64,000 bases of DNA from positions 34,369,501 through 34,433,500 of the forward strand of contig NC_088345.1 of assembly GCF_036884655.1 (NCBI RefSeq), read 5' to 3'. Below the pieces are notes generated by a model. The model made no database searches. It saw nothing but the letters and a program-made list of their open reading frames with translations, and had not been told where the DNA came from. A program made the position numbers and the translations under genes. This document shows positions 55,527 through 64,000 of this stretch, in pieces. The DNA comes from Musa acuminata AAA Group (Eukaryota; Streptophyta; Magnoliopsida; Zingiberales; Musaceae). The stretch's first letter is position 1; the number at the start of each line of letters is the position of its first letter.

Positions 55527-57284
55527 TCATATGGTGGGCTGTACCAAGCCCGCTCTTCGCCTACATGCTTCAAGCTTCTCCTTAGGCAAAGACTTTGTCA
55601 ACATATCTGAACCATTATCATTGATATGCACCTTTTCCAACTGTAATTCTTTCATCTCAAGCACATCACGAATCCAGTGATATCTCACATCAATATGCTT
55701 GGATCTAGAATGATATGTTGAATTCTTGGAGAGGTGAATGGCGCTCTGAATGTCACAGTAAACAGTATATACTTCCTGTTTCAAGCCCAATTCCTGTAGA
55801 AACTTTTTCATCCATAAAGTTTCCTTACAGGCTTCAGTAACTGCTATGTATTCTGCTTCTGTGGTTGATAGAGCAACACACTTCTGTAACTTAGACTGCC
55901 ATGAGACTGCTCCTCCTGCAAATGTCATCAAGAATCCTAAAGTGGACTTTCTGGAATCAGTATCACCTGCCATGTCTGCATCTATGTAGCCTTCTAACAC
56001 AGGTTCATCACTGCCAAAACATAAACACAACCTGGAAGTACCTCTTAGATATCTTAATATTCATTTCACTGCTGCCCAATGTTCCTTTCTAGGATTAGAG
56101 AGAAATCGATTGATAACTCCAACTGCATGAGCTATATCTGGCCTAGTACAAACCATAGCATACATCAAACTGCCTACTGCAGATGAGTAAGGCACTTTGG
56201 ACATTTCTTCTTTTTCTTTCTCACTTGTAGGACATTGTTTCGAACTCAGTTTGAAATGACCTGCAAGTGGAGAACAAACTGCTTTGGCTTTACTCATATT
56301 GAATCTTTCAAGAACCTTTTCAATGTAAGTCTCCTGAGATTGCCAAATCTTCATTTTCTTCCTATCACGAAGAATCTTCATGCCAAGTATTTGCTTCACC
56401 GATCCTAAGTCTTTCATGGCAAAATACATACTTAGCTCTCTTTTAAGCTTTCTAATTTTTCCAACATCATGGCCAACAATCAGCATATCATCAACATATA
56501 GCAGTAAAATAATAAAATCATCATCTGAAAATTTCTTCATAAACACACAATGATCAGATGTGGTTCTATCATACCCTTGGCTCATCATAAAGGAATCAAA
56601 CTTCTTGTACCACTGTCTAGGTGCCTGTTTGAGTCCATATAAGCTTTTCCTAAGCTTACATACCAGATTTTCTTTTCCCTTGACTTTGAAACCTTTTGGT
56701 TGCTCCAAGTAAATTTCTTCTTCTAAGTCACCATGAAGAAATGCTGTTTTTACATCAAGTTGCTCAACTTCTAAATTCAAGGGGGCAGCCAAACCAAGAA
56801 CAACTCGGATAGAGGACATTTTTACAACCGGAGAAAATATTTCTTCAAAGTCAATACTTTTCTTCTGACTGAATCCTTTCACAACTAGTCATGCCTTGTA
56901 TCTTTGTTGTGAGCTATTATTTTCAGTCTTCAATTTATAAACCCACTTATTCTTGAGAGCTTTCTTCTCTTTCGGCAGCTTTACCAAGTCATAGGTGTGG
57001 TTCTCAAGCAAGGATCTCATCTCTTCTTGCATGGCTTTAACCCACTCATTCTTATTCTCATGTAGAATAGCTTCTTGGTAAGTTTCTGGCTCTCCCCCGC
57101 CAGTAAGCATAACATACTCGTGTGGAGGATATCTGGTAGAGGGTTGTCGCTCTCTAGTGGATCTTCTCAATGAAATCTCAACTGGTGGTGGAGGTAGCTG
57201 TTCAGTTGGTTCAGAATCATCAACTGTAGGTGTATCATCACTAGTATTCTCACCACAATCTTCTTGTTCATCTCCCCCATGATC
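55527..57284 (-). pseudogene. pol: Tork-like RT and RNase H, two nonsense changes
   Basis: Almost all of this 1.75-kb minus-strand stretch is open. The linker (EISLRRSTRERQPSTRY, about 57140-57190) leads into RT (EAILHENKNEWVKAMQEE, QLDVKTAFLHGDLEEEIY, YGLKQAPRQWYKKF, active site YVDDMLIVG near 56475-56502) and RNase H (GYIDADMAGDTDSRKST, STTEAEYIA, SKHIDVRYHWIRD, DMLTKSLP). It is stopped twice: TGA at the RYKA-x-LVVKG arginine position (near 56888) and TGA at the AAVK-x-ILRYL tryptophan position (near 56060). Both are single transitions. Catalytic residues remain. The 5' part is missing because of element 6. Confidence 0.88.
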
Positions 57285-58451
57285 TGTTGAATCTCGGATT
57301 TTGATGATGAAGTCAATTGTCATTTGTTATCTAATCTATGTGTTGAGATAAGTGTGCAGGATTAACTACGATGAGAGTAAGACAAGCAGCAGGAGTTGCG
57401 CCGGAGTCAAGATCATGATCACGTTGGGAGTTCGAGAGTTCGACGGAAGTTCGGACGGTCGTCGGAGGTTCAGAGAGAACAGATCCGAGAAGTCCAGAAG
57501 CTTGCCAAGCGAAGCTCGTCGGAACTCGCCAAGTGGATCGTCGCAAAGTCCAGGAGTATGCCGGATGTCCGCAGAAGGATCACCGAGGGTTATCGGTTGA
57601 TCGACGGAAGTTGGCAGGAAACTCGCCGGAAGAAGCGATTGACGCATCGGAGCAAAGCTGCAGAAGTTGTCTTAGAGTTAATCGTAGTTAGCATGATGAT
57701 TAAGCATGAAAATGGGAGGTGATCCCATTAGCTTAATCTTGGGGCAATTGGGCCCCTGAAAAGATTCAAACTGGGCCGAATGGAGTGAACCATTCGGACC
57801 CTGATTGCACCAGGAGGTGCAACCGCCCCAGCCAGGAGGTGCAACCGCCTGGGCTGTGGGGTTGAGAGGTGCAACCGCCCCAGCCAGGAGGTGCAACCGC
57901 CTGGGCTGTGGGGTTGAGAGGTGCAACCGCCCCAGCCAGGAGGTGCAACCGCCTGGGCTGCGAGGCTGGGAGGTGCAACCGCCCCAGCCAAGAGGTTGCA
58001 CCGCCAGAGCTCAAGTTCCGAGCTCTGCCAGGCGATGCAACCACCGAGCTCAGTCTTCGAGCTCTGGCAGAGAGGTGCATCAGCCTGAGCTCAGTCTCGA
58101 GCTCTGCCAGGTGATGCATTCACCAAGCTCAGTCTTCGAGCTCTGGCAGAGAGGTGGATCAGCCTGAGCTCAGCTTGGAGCTCTGCCAGGTGATGCAACC
58201 ACCGAGCTCAGTTTCGAGCTCTGCCAGGTGATGCAATCACCAAGCTCAGTCTTCGAGCTCTGCCAGGTGATGCAACCATCGAGCTCAGTCTTCGAGCTCT
58301 GGCAGAGAGAAGCAATCGGCAGAGCTCAATCTTCGAGCTCTGCCAGGCGGTGCCACCTCTCCAGTCGAGAGGTGCAACCGCCTGATCCCAGAATTCTGGG
58401 ATTTGATCGATTTGATCGTTTTGAGCTCGAATTTTGAATTGGGTTGAGGCC

Positions 58452-58459
58452 TATAAATA
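58452..58459 (+). promoter_or_regulatory. TATA box of element 6 5' LTR
   Basis: TATAAATA in GGCCTATAAATACCCC, directly after the motif array. Probable promoter for the element RNA. Confidence 0.75.
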
Positions 58460-59174
58460 CCCCACCCATTCAGCACTGAAAAGACACAGACCCATACCGA
58501 AATCGTGATCTTTTCTGTGATTCTAAAGAGCTCAAAAGTGTTGTAAAGCCTTTAAGTCTCCTCCTTCTGTTCTTCAAGTTTTCAATTGTAAAGTGAGGAG
58601 AGAAAGGTCTGTAAAGGTTGTCTCCTAAGCCTGCCAAAAGGAGAGAAATTGTAAGAGGGAAGTTTGGCCTTCGCCCATTGAAGGAAGGCACCTAGTTGAC
58701 GTCGGCAACCTCATCGGTGGAGGAAGCCAAAAGTGGAGTAGGTCAAGGCTGACCGAACCACTCTAAATCTCTGGTTTGCGTTTATTTTCGAGCACTTTAT
58801 CATTACTGCAAACCTCCCTCATCACTACTGCTCTCTGCGCTTTCACGAACAAGATCTAAGTGCTGTTCTTCCAAATCTGCATTCAGACGTAAACTCGTAT
58901 TTTCATACATTACAGTTTACGTTTACGTTTGATTCTGCAGAACTGTTTTCCGTGCTTTTACGAACGAGCTTCCTTGCAGTTTACGCTTACATTTTAATCC
59001 TATTAATAACTGCAATCTGTCCTCTACGATTTTACGAACGAGTTTCAACATTTAGACGTAAAACTGCATTCAGACGTAAATCGGCTTTCTTCGCTCAATC
59101 ATCAGATTTCAGTTCACGTTTACGTCTTAGTTTCAACTGCATACTGCCTTCTGCGAGTATACAAACGAGTTTCA

Positions 59175-59515
59175 AAGTTTAGACGTAAATCTGCGTCTAA
59201 CTGCGTTTAGACGTAAATCTGCGTTTAGACGTAAAACTGCGTTTAGACGTAAAACTGCGTTTAGACGTAAAACTGCATTTAGACGTAAAACTGCGTTTAG
59301 ACGTAAATCTGCGTTTAGACGTAAAACTACGTTTAGACGTAAAACTGCGTTTAGACGTAAATCTGCGTTTAGACGTAAATCTGCATTTAGACGTAAATCT
59401 GAGTTTAGACGCAAAACTGCGCTTAGACGCAAAACTGCGCTTAGACGCAATCTGCGCTTAGACGCAAAACTGCGCTTAGACGCAATCTGCGCTTAGACGC
59501 AAACTGCACTTAGAT
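59175..59515 (+). repeat. 18-bp U5 array in element 6
   Basis: About 17-19 copies of AGACGTAAA(A/T)CTGCGTTT, more than in element 2. The last copies use GCGCTTAGACGCAA variants, a graded change towards the LTR end that is also seen in the other arrays. Confidence 0.87.
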
Positions 59516-59643
59516 ACAAACTGAGAATTTGCTTTTGCATCATAATAGTTTTTGAACAAACGCAGCTTTTGGTTTTTAATCGTTATAAGATTTCCGCTGC
59601 ACTAATTCACCCCCCCCCTCTTAGTGCTCTCGATCCTAACAAT

Positions 59644-59655
59644 TGGTATCAGAGC
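59644..59655 (+). other. Primer binding site of element 6
   Basis: TGGTATCAGAGC, exact, two bases after the LTR. Confidence 0.94.
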
Positions 59656-59691
59656 AAGGTTAACTCTCTAAAGGATTAAAACCCAAGAGAG

Positions 59692-61275
59692 ATGGCATAC
59701 GCCGGAAACCAAGAGGGGCATTCAATTACACGTCCACCCATGTTCAGTGGAACGGACTACACTTACTGGAAGACCCGAATGAGGATCTTTCTTATTTCTA
59801 TGGATTTTGAACTGTGGAACCTTGTTGAAAATGGATTTTCAAAATCTTCTCTTCCAATGATCGATTGGAACGATTTGGAGAAGAAGACTTTCGCTCTTAA
59901 TGCAAAGGCTATGAATGCCTTATTTTGCGCACTTGATAAAAACGAGTTTAATCGTGTTTCAACTTGCGAAACTGCTTTTGATATTTGGCACACACTTGAA
60001 GTGACCCACGAGGGCACAAGTAGAGTGAAAGAGTCAAAAATCAATCTGTTGCTGCATTCTTTTGAACTTTTCCGAATGAAACCGAGTGAAACCATTGGCG
60101 ACATGTTTACCCGTTTCACGAATGTCGTCAACGGTCTAAAAGGACTCGGAAAGAGCTTTTCGGATTTTGAGCTTATTAATAAGATACTAAGATCCCTTCC
60201 TAAGAGTTGGGATCCTAAAGTCACCGCCATTCAAGAGGCAAAAGATCTGCAAAATTTTCCTCTTGAAGAACTAATCGGGTCATTAATGACCTACGAAATG
60301 ACCTGCAAAGCTCATGAAGAGCAAGAAGACATCCTTCCAAAGAACAGGAAGGATATGGCACTTAAAACTTCTGAATGCCACTTGAGAGAAAACTCAAGTG
60401 ATGAGGATTGTGACGATGACTTGGCACTTTTGACAAGAAAGTTTAAGAAATTCTTCAAAAGAAACAAGTTTAAAAACGATGTGAAAAATAAACTTGAATC
60501 AAAGAAGGACCAAGTGATCTGCTACGAGTGTAAAAAGCCGGGACACTACAAAAGTGATTGTCCCCAAGTCAAGAAAAGAACAACAAAGAAGAAGGCGCTC
60601 CAAGCAACATGGGATGATTCGAGCACATCTGAGGAAGATGAGTCCAACACCGAGCAAGTTGCTCATTACGCCTTTATGGCCATCGAAGAGGAGGTAACGG
60701 ATTTATTAGATGCTGATTTATCTTTCGATGAATTACTAAATGCCTTCCATGATTTATTTGATGAATGCAAAGTTATAAATAGAAAACACAAGTTGCTAAA
60801 AAAGGTACATGATAATCTTACTTGTGAGTTTGATAAATTAAAAGTCGAACATCATGATAGTTTAAAGTCATGTATCAAATGTCATGATTTAGAAACTATA
60901 CAAAAAGAGAACTTGCTACTTAAGGACACCTTGAAGAAATTCGAGGTTGGTAGCAAGTCATTAAACATGATCCTTACAAACAAGGGTCATGCTCCCAAAA
61001 GAAGTGGGATTGGATTTGTGAGGAGTCCTCACCGAAATCCAACTACCTTTGTAAAAGGCCCCATCTTACACGTTCAACACCAAACCAAGTGCAACTTTTG
61101 TTGCAAATCTGGACACAAGACACATTGTTGTCCATTCAAGAAAATAAGTCCAAACAAATTGATTTGGGTTCCTAAAGGAACCATGATAAACTCTATGCAA
61201 CATGATAGAAAATGTAGATCTATTTATGAGGCACCCAAAAGCAAATGGGTTCCTAAAGATCATTCGTTCCTATAA
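59692..61275 (+). CDS. gag: Gag capsid/nucleocapsid protein, intact
   Basis: A 527-residue open frame beginning 36 bases after the primer site at the first ATG (GAGAGATGGCATACG). Residues 18-40 (MFSGTDYTYWKTRMRIFLIS) and about 65-210 form the copia-type Gag domain (gag_2/UBN2: NALFCALDKNEFNRVSTCET, FDIWHTLEVTHEG, SETIGDMFTRFTNVVNGL). A zinc knuckle CYECKKPGHYKSDC lies at C277, C280, H285, C290. Residues about 340-430 look coiled-coil, with many Leu/Glu/Lys. A second Cys/His cluster CNFCCKSGHKTHCC is at C467, C470, H475, C480. Gag should assemble particles and bind RNA. The frame ends with TAA (61273-61275) at the codon where element 4 has TAG. Downstream only a few codons of the protease leader remain before homology ends. 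Confidence 0.92.
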   Translation: MAYAGNQEGHSITRPPMFSGTDYTYWKTRMRIFLISMDFELWNLVENGFSKSSLPMIDWNDLEKKTFALNAKAMNALFCALDKNEFNRVSTCETAFDIWHTLEVTHEGTSRVKESKINLLLHSFELFRMKPSETIGDMFTRFTNVVNGLKGLGKSFSDFELINKILRSLPKSWDPKVTAIQEAKDLQNFPLEELIGSLMTYEMTCKAHEEQEDILPKNRKDMALKTSECHLRENSSDEDCDDDLALLTRKFKKFFKRNKFKNDVKNKLESKKDQVICYECKKPGHYKSDCPQVKKRTTKKKALQATWDDSSTSEEDESNTEQVAHYAFMAIEEEVTDLLDADLSFDELLNAFHDLFDECKVINRKHKLLKKVHDNLTCEFDKLKVEHHDSLKSCIKCHDLETIQKENLLLKDTLKKFEVGSKSLNMILTNKGHAPKRSGIGFVRSPHRNPTTFVKGPILHVQHQTKCNFCCKSGHKTHCCPFKKISPNKLIWVPKGTMINSMQHDRKCRSIYEAPKSKWVPKDHSFL

Positions 61276-62025
61276 AAACATTAGGCCGGAGCAAGAAATA
61301 ATGTTCTGCTCCTTGACTCTCAATGGTCATAAACCAAGAATCAAAAAGGGACTCGCAACGCTTAAGTAACAAGTGGAAGCTATGAAATCACAAATACGAT
61401 ACAATTAGAAATATATCATATCCAAATTCACATACCCCCCTGATCTTCAAAACCTGTTCATCTACGAATTAATTCTTATAGAAACTAAATGTGTCATGAT
61501 CTTAAAAGGGACACCAAACAAACATACGCACGCTAAAAGATCTATCTTACAAAGAGCTTTTTCCTTAAATAAAAACTCATACGAAATCATGTAACAAACA
61601 TCAATTGCTCTGAAACTCTCCTCAAGGCAAAGGCTCCCTAATCAAATCATCTTAAGAGCTCACCTGCTGCAGGCGGTGGCACCTCTCCAGCTGGCGGTTG
61701 CACCTCCAGCTATCACGGGTTGCCAGAGGTTGCACCGCTCCAGCCAGAGGTGCAACCGCCAGCAGCTCTGCTCTTTAAAATCACGCTAGGGCCGGCTGAG
61801 GAACCGACCCCAACTCACCCCCATTTCCTCCTCTACTCTTCCAAGTCTCCTCCATTCCCATTTCACTCCTCTAAGCCTTCCAAATACCTCTTATTTCGGA
61901 GCAAAACATCAAGAATCCTTCCTTCTCTTGAAGATTTCACAAAGGTACTCTTTAAGAAGCTCTTAAATTCTGTTTTGTTCTTCATTTACTTTAGCTCATC
62001 ATCATCCCTCTAAACAGCAGTAGTA
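61276..62025 (+). other. Spacer between gag and second ORF, with U3-like motifs
   Basis: The first 30 bases (AAACATTAGGCCGGAGCAAG) still resemble the start of the protease region in element 4, then homology stops. Bases 61300-61660 hold no recognisable gene. Bases 61669-61765 carry four to five motifs of the U3 array type. TTTAAAATC at 61773-61781 is a weak TATA-like candidate. Bases 61790-62025 are pyrimidine-rich and leader-like. Confidence 0.75.
61669..61765 (+). promoter_or_regulatory. Internal U3-like GGTGCAACC block, candidate promoter
   Basis: It contains GGCGGTGGCACCTCTCC, GGCGGTTGCACCTCC, AGGTTGCACCGCTCC and AGGTGCAACCGCC, the same words as the arrays upstream of LTR TATA boxes at 12800-13365 and 57805-58380. 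It lies 260 bases before the second ORF. An internal promoter role is inference; no strong TATA box follows. Confidence 0.5.
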
Positions 62026-63141
62026 ATGGGATCTAGAAGATCCTCAAGGGACAAGGGAAAGAGGAGAGTAGTAGAAGAGTTTGATCTCACTCTTTTTGAT
62101 TCCAAAAACCATGCTGAAAAATTTCTCTCCTTCGAACTAAGAAGCATCAATAAGGGAAAATACGTAGATCTGAATGAACTAAGAGATGTAGAGACTATCC
62201 ATTGGTTTGCAAACCTAAATCTACTTCCCATTTTGCAGATCAACGAACCCATTTATCCTAGACTAGTTAGATTGTTTTATAACAACATGCAAAAAGATGA
62301 TGAAGAAAGGATATCAACCTATCTCTTAGGACAACACATCTCAATCACTGATAGATTCATTTGTGATATGATAGGTATTCCCATGAAAAGCATAGGACTT
62401 TACTTCAAAGGATCATGGGATGAAAAAACTATTGAAACATCCTACGTTGAAGCCTTAGGAACAATCCTTGCCAATCCTAACGTAGAATCTATTCCTAAAA
62501 GTTGTGAACATCTAATGCCCTTTAACACTAAGATACTTCATCATATCATGACTAGTATAATTCTTCCTAAGCAATACCATCATGATGAAGTAAGTCAATT
62601 GGAATTAGGAATTATGTACCTAATTATGAAAGAACGTGACATTTGTCTTGGCTATCTGATCCAACAAAACATGTTGGAATTATCTACGAAAGATATGATG
62701 CTCCCATATGGTGGAATTATTACTAGAATAATGAAAGCTTACGACATTCAAATACCACTAGAAGAAGAAGTAATGAAATCAGATAGATTCAGCATAATAA
62801 ACAAAAATCTACTTCACCGACTAAGATGTCACTATAGGAACGGTAACTGGGTTAGAATGCCTAGAAGAACTGATCCCCCTCAACCTGAACCTGAACCAGA
62901 GCCGGAAACCCCAGTCTTTAGGAGTACCCACTCTCCTCCGATCTGTCCCTTTGAGGAAACACATCCGGTTGAGCAAACTCACACATCATCCATCGAAGAT
63001 ATCGGGATTCGGATGGACCGATTTGAGCAACGACAAGAACGGCTTGAACTTCGACAAGATCAAATCCTAACCGAGCTACAACAAATCCATCGACAATTTG
63101 ACTCTTTACTTAGGCACTTTAATCTTCCACCTCATGAATAA
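62026..63141 (+). CDS. Second ORF, plant transposon-type protein with coiled coil
   Basis: A 371-residue open frame with ATG in GTAGTAATGGGATC. Residues 3-15 are very basic (SRRSSRDKGKRR), like a nuclear localisation signal. Residues about 25-250 resemble the putative plant transposon protein domain found in many plant elements, with landmarks YPRLVRLFYNNM (77-88), SITDRFICDMIGIP (106-119), AEAL-type VEALGTIL and MLPYGGIITRIM (225-236). Residues 283-295 are a PQPEPEPEPE linker. Residues 328-365 are a probable coiled coil (RMDRFEQRQERLELRQDQ). There is no signal peptide or membrane segment, so it is not env-like despite its position between gag and the 3' end. No enzyme motif is seen. Function is unknown; multimerisation with RNA, Gag or chromatin is possible (inference). 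Confidence 0.8.
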   Translation: MGSRRSSRDKGKRRVVEEFDLTLFDSKNHAEKFLSFELRSINKGKYVDLNELRDVETIHWFANLNLLPILQINEPIYPRLVRLFYNNMQKDDEERISTYLLGQHISITDRFICDMIGIPMKSIGLYFKGSWDEKTIETSYVEALGTILANPNVESIPKSCEHLMPFNTKILHHIMTSIILPKQYHHDEVSQLELGIMYLIMKERDICLGYLIQQNMLELSTKDMMLPYGGIITRIMKAYDIQIPLEEEVMKSDRFSIINKNLLHRLRCHYRNGNWVRMPRRTDPPQPEPEPEPETPVFRSTHSPPICPFEETHPVEQTHTSSIEDIGIRMDRFEQRQERLELRQDQILTELQQIHRQFDSLLRHFNLPPHE

Positions 63142-64000
63142 GCTTGTATAAACATCTGATGTTTTTAATATGACATGTTGTAAACTCCTTATGAAGGACT
63201 TTGTCTTTATGGTTACCTTATATGCTGTACATATGTTACCCTGATATGGTTATCTTTGTCTGTGTAAGCATATTTGCAAACATCTCTTGTTGTTTATCTC
63301 GGTTTTTGCACTGAAACTAAAAAGGTTCAAAAGCCTATGCCTTGAAAATATGAAGCAACATACCAATGTAAGTTGATAAGTCAGCAGTATGACATTGATA
63401 TGGTTGCTATTGCTAATATAATGCTACACTTGCTGAAATAAAAATCCTGCTATGCAATATCATATAATGCTGCACTTGAAATAATTGTGTTACTACATCA
63501 AAATTATTTTTCGAATGTTATTACTATTACATGCCTTGACAACGCTTGATCAAATAACATGTTGAAAATTATGTGACAAATATTTTTAACCAAATGCATG
63601 TAAGAAGTTCATTTTTCGGGTTGTATGCTAAAAATGGGATGTTCCCGTACACTCTTATGAAAACTCTTTGGAAAATGACTTTCCTCCGTCAAGCAAAAAC
63701 AATAAAGAGATATATGTGTCATGACTTCCTTTATATGCTTGATAATGCTATCATGCTTTTTGTTGATGACAAAGGGGGAGAAAAATATGAATTGATAAAC
63801 ACTATGTCATAGCTGAACTGCCATAATCATATCTATGTCATAGTTGCAAATACTTGAGTGATGCTATAAACAATGTTATGCCATCCTTGCATCACCAAGA
63901 GATATGTGAACATGTACTATAGTTTGCATCATATCTTGATTTGATATTGTGAAGAAAATGCAAACTTACTAGAAAATCTCAAATGTAAGCATCATGTAAA
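63142..64000 (+). other. Element 6 3' internal region, to window end
   Basis: A/T-rich, without a credible gene. An 80-codon frame at 63573-63812 has no domain. Bases 63756-63782 contain TTTTTGTTGATGACAAAGGG followed by GGAGAAA, the tract found upstream of the PPT in the other SIRE-like copies, so the 3' LTR should lie not far beyond the window. Confidence 0.75.

Larger units (their letters stand above)
54831..57284 (-). mobile_element. Tork-like Ty1-copia element, 5' part missing
   Basis: On the minus strand the visible part is the end of RT, RNase H, a polypurine tract and the 3' LTR (54831-55510). It is interrupted at 57284 by element 6, so gag, protease and integrase should continue beyond the window's right end. 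RT and RNase H motifs fit the Tork/Tnt1 side of copia and not the SIRE side. The flank before the LTR is AAACC. Confidence 0.85.
57285..59641 (+). repeat. Element 6 5' LTR, chimeric
   Basis: The first 75 or so bases match the element 4 LTR type (GGATTTTGATGATGAAGTCA, then TGTTGAGATAAGTGTGCAGG). From GTGCAGGATTAACTACGA onward it matches the element 2 and solo LTR type, with the GGTGCAACCGCC array (57805-58380), TATA box (58452-58459) and 18-bp array. The roughly 300-bp GC-rich module of the element 2 type is absent. Confidence 0.9.
57285..64000 (+). mobile_element. Element 6: SIRE-like element with Gag and a second ORF, no pol
   Basis: It starts at TGTTGAATCTCGG (57285) and runs off the window. 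Contents: 2,357-bp 5' LTR, primer site, intact gag, about 750 bases of non-coding sequence with U3-like motifs, an intact 371-codon ORF, and a 3' tail with the family's GATGACAAAGGGGGAG tract. Pol is absent within the window between gag and the tract. The 3' LTR is not reached. The expected TSD is TGATC (57280-57284). Both open frames being undamaged suggests a young or selected element (inference). Confidence 0.88.

Noticed and set aside
57291..57323. Start of the Tork-like linker frame within 57285-57323
   Set aside because: These codons belong to the element 6 LTR; the frame crosses the insertion junction by chance.
62026..63141. Envelope-like protein call for the second ORF of element 6
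   Set aside because: The position would fit, but there is no signal peptide, membrane anchor or cysteine pattern. The sequence instead resembles the plant transposon-type domain.

Overview
This window is repeat-dense plant nuclear DNA built almost entirely from nested LTR retrotransposons. I found no single-copy host gene, RNA gene or CRISPR array that I could support. The plant assignment rests on initiator-Met tRNA primer sites (TGGTATCAGAGC), SIRE/Maximus-like Ty1-copia Gag and Pol, a Tork-like copia Pol, chromodomain and Tekay-like Ty3-gypsy pieces, and a C-terminal ORF resembling the 'putative plant transposon protein' domain. A monocot such as a member of the banana order is plausible, but this is a low-confidence impression.

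Layout, with insertions ordered by target-site duplications (TSDs). (1) A minus-strand SIRE-like complex runs from before base 1 to 36692 with the pattern LTR_A / internal A / LTR_B / internal B / LTR_C, two internal regions sharing the middle LTR. Nested in it are a Ty3-gypsy chromovirus at 67-5473 (TSD GTACC), SIRE-like element 2 at 11605-20020 (TSD ACTTA), SIRE-like element 3 at 22514-28523 (plus strand, TSD TTTCT), a SIRE-like solo LTR at 30002-32679 (TSD GTACT), and a 3.06-kb Tekay/Del-like solo LTR at 33258-36315 (TSD ACAAT). (2) A decayed gypsy relic at 36773-37599, continuing at 46918-47489, is split by element 4 at 37600-46912 (TSD TCTAC), the only SIRE-like copy here with a full but broken gag-PR-INT-RT-RH region. 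(3) Element 5 at 47490-54205 (TSD CATTT/CCTTT) is non-autonomous. (4) 54206-54830 is unassigned. (5) A Tork-like copia element at 54831-57284 is cut by (6) element 6, which starts at 57285 and runs off the window end.

How the parts relate. Elements 1A, 1B, 2, 3 and 5 carry LTRs and a shortened gag but no pol, so they would have depended on an autonomous relative such as element 4 for protease, integrase and reverse transcriptase (inference; TR-GAG-like non-autonomous elements are a known plant class). Element 2 still has an open 324-aa Gag reading frame lacking the CCHC zinc knuckle. Element 6 has an intact 527-aa Gag with two zinc knuckles, no pol, and an intact 371-aa second ORF downstream. 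That ORF is preceded by a block of the same GGTGCAACCGCC-type motifs that sit upstream of the TATA box in the LTRs. Element 6 also has a chimeric LTR. I regard element 6, the conserved hairpins beside the 3' polypurine tract, and the conserved stop between gag and protease as the most interesting signals.
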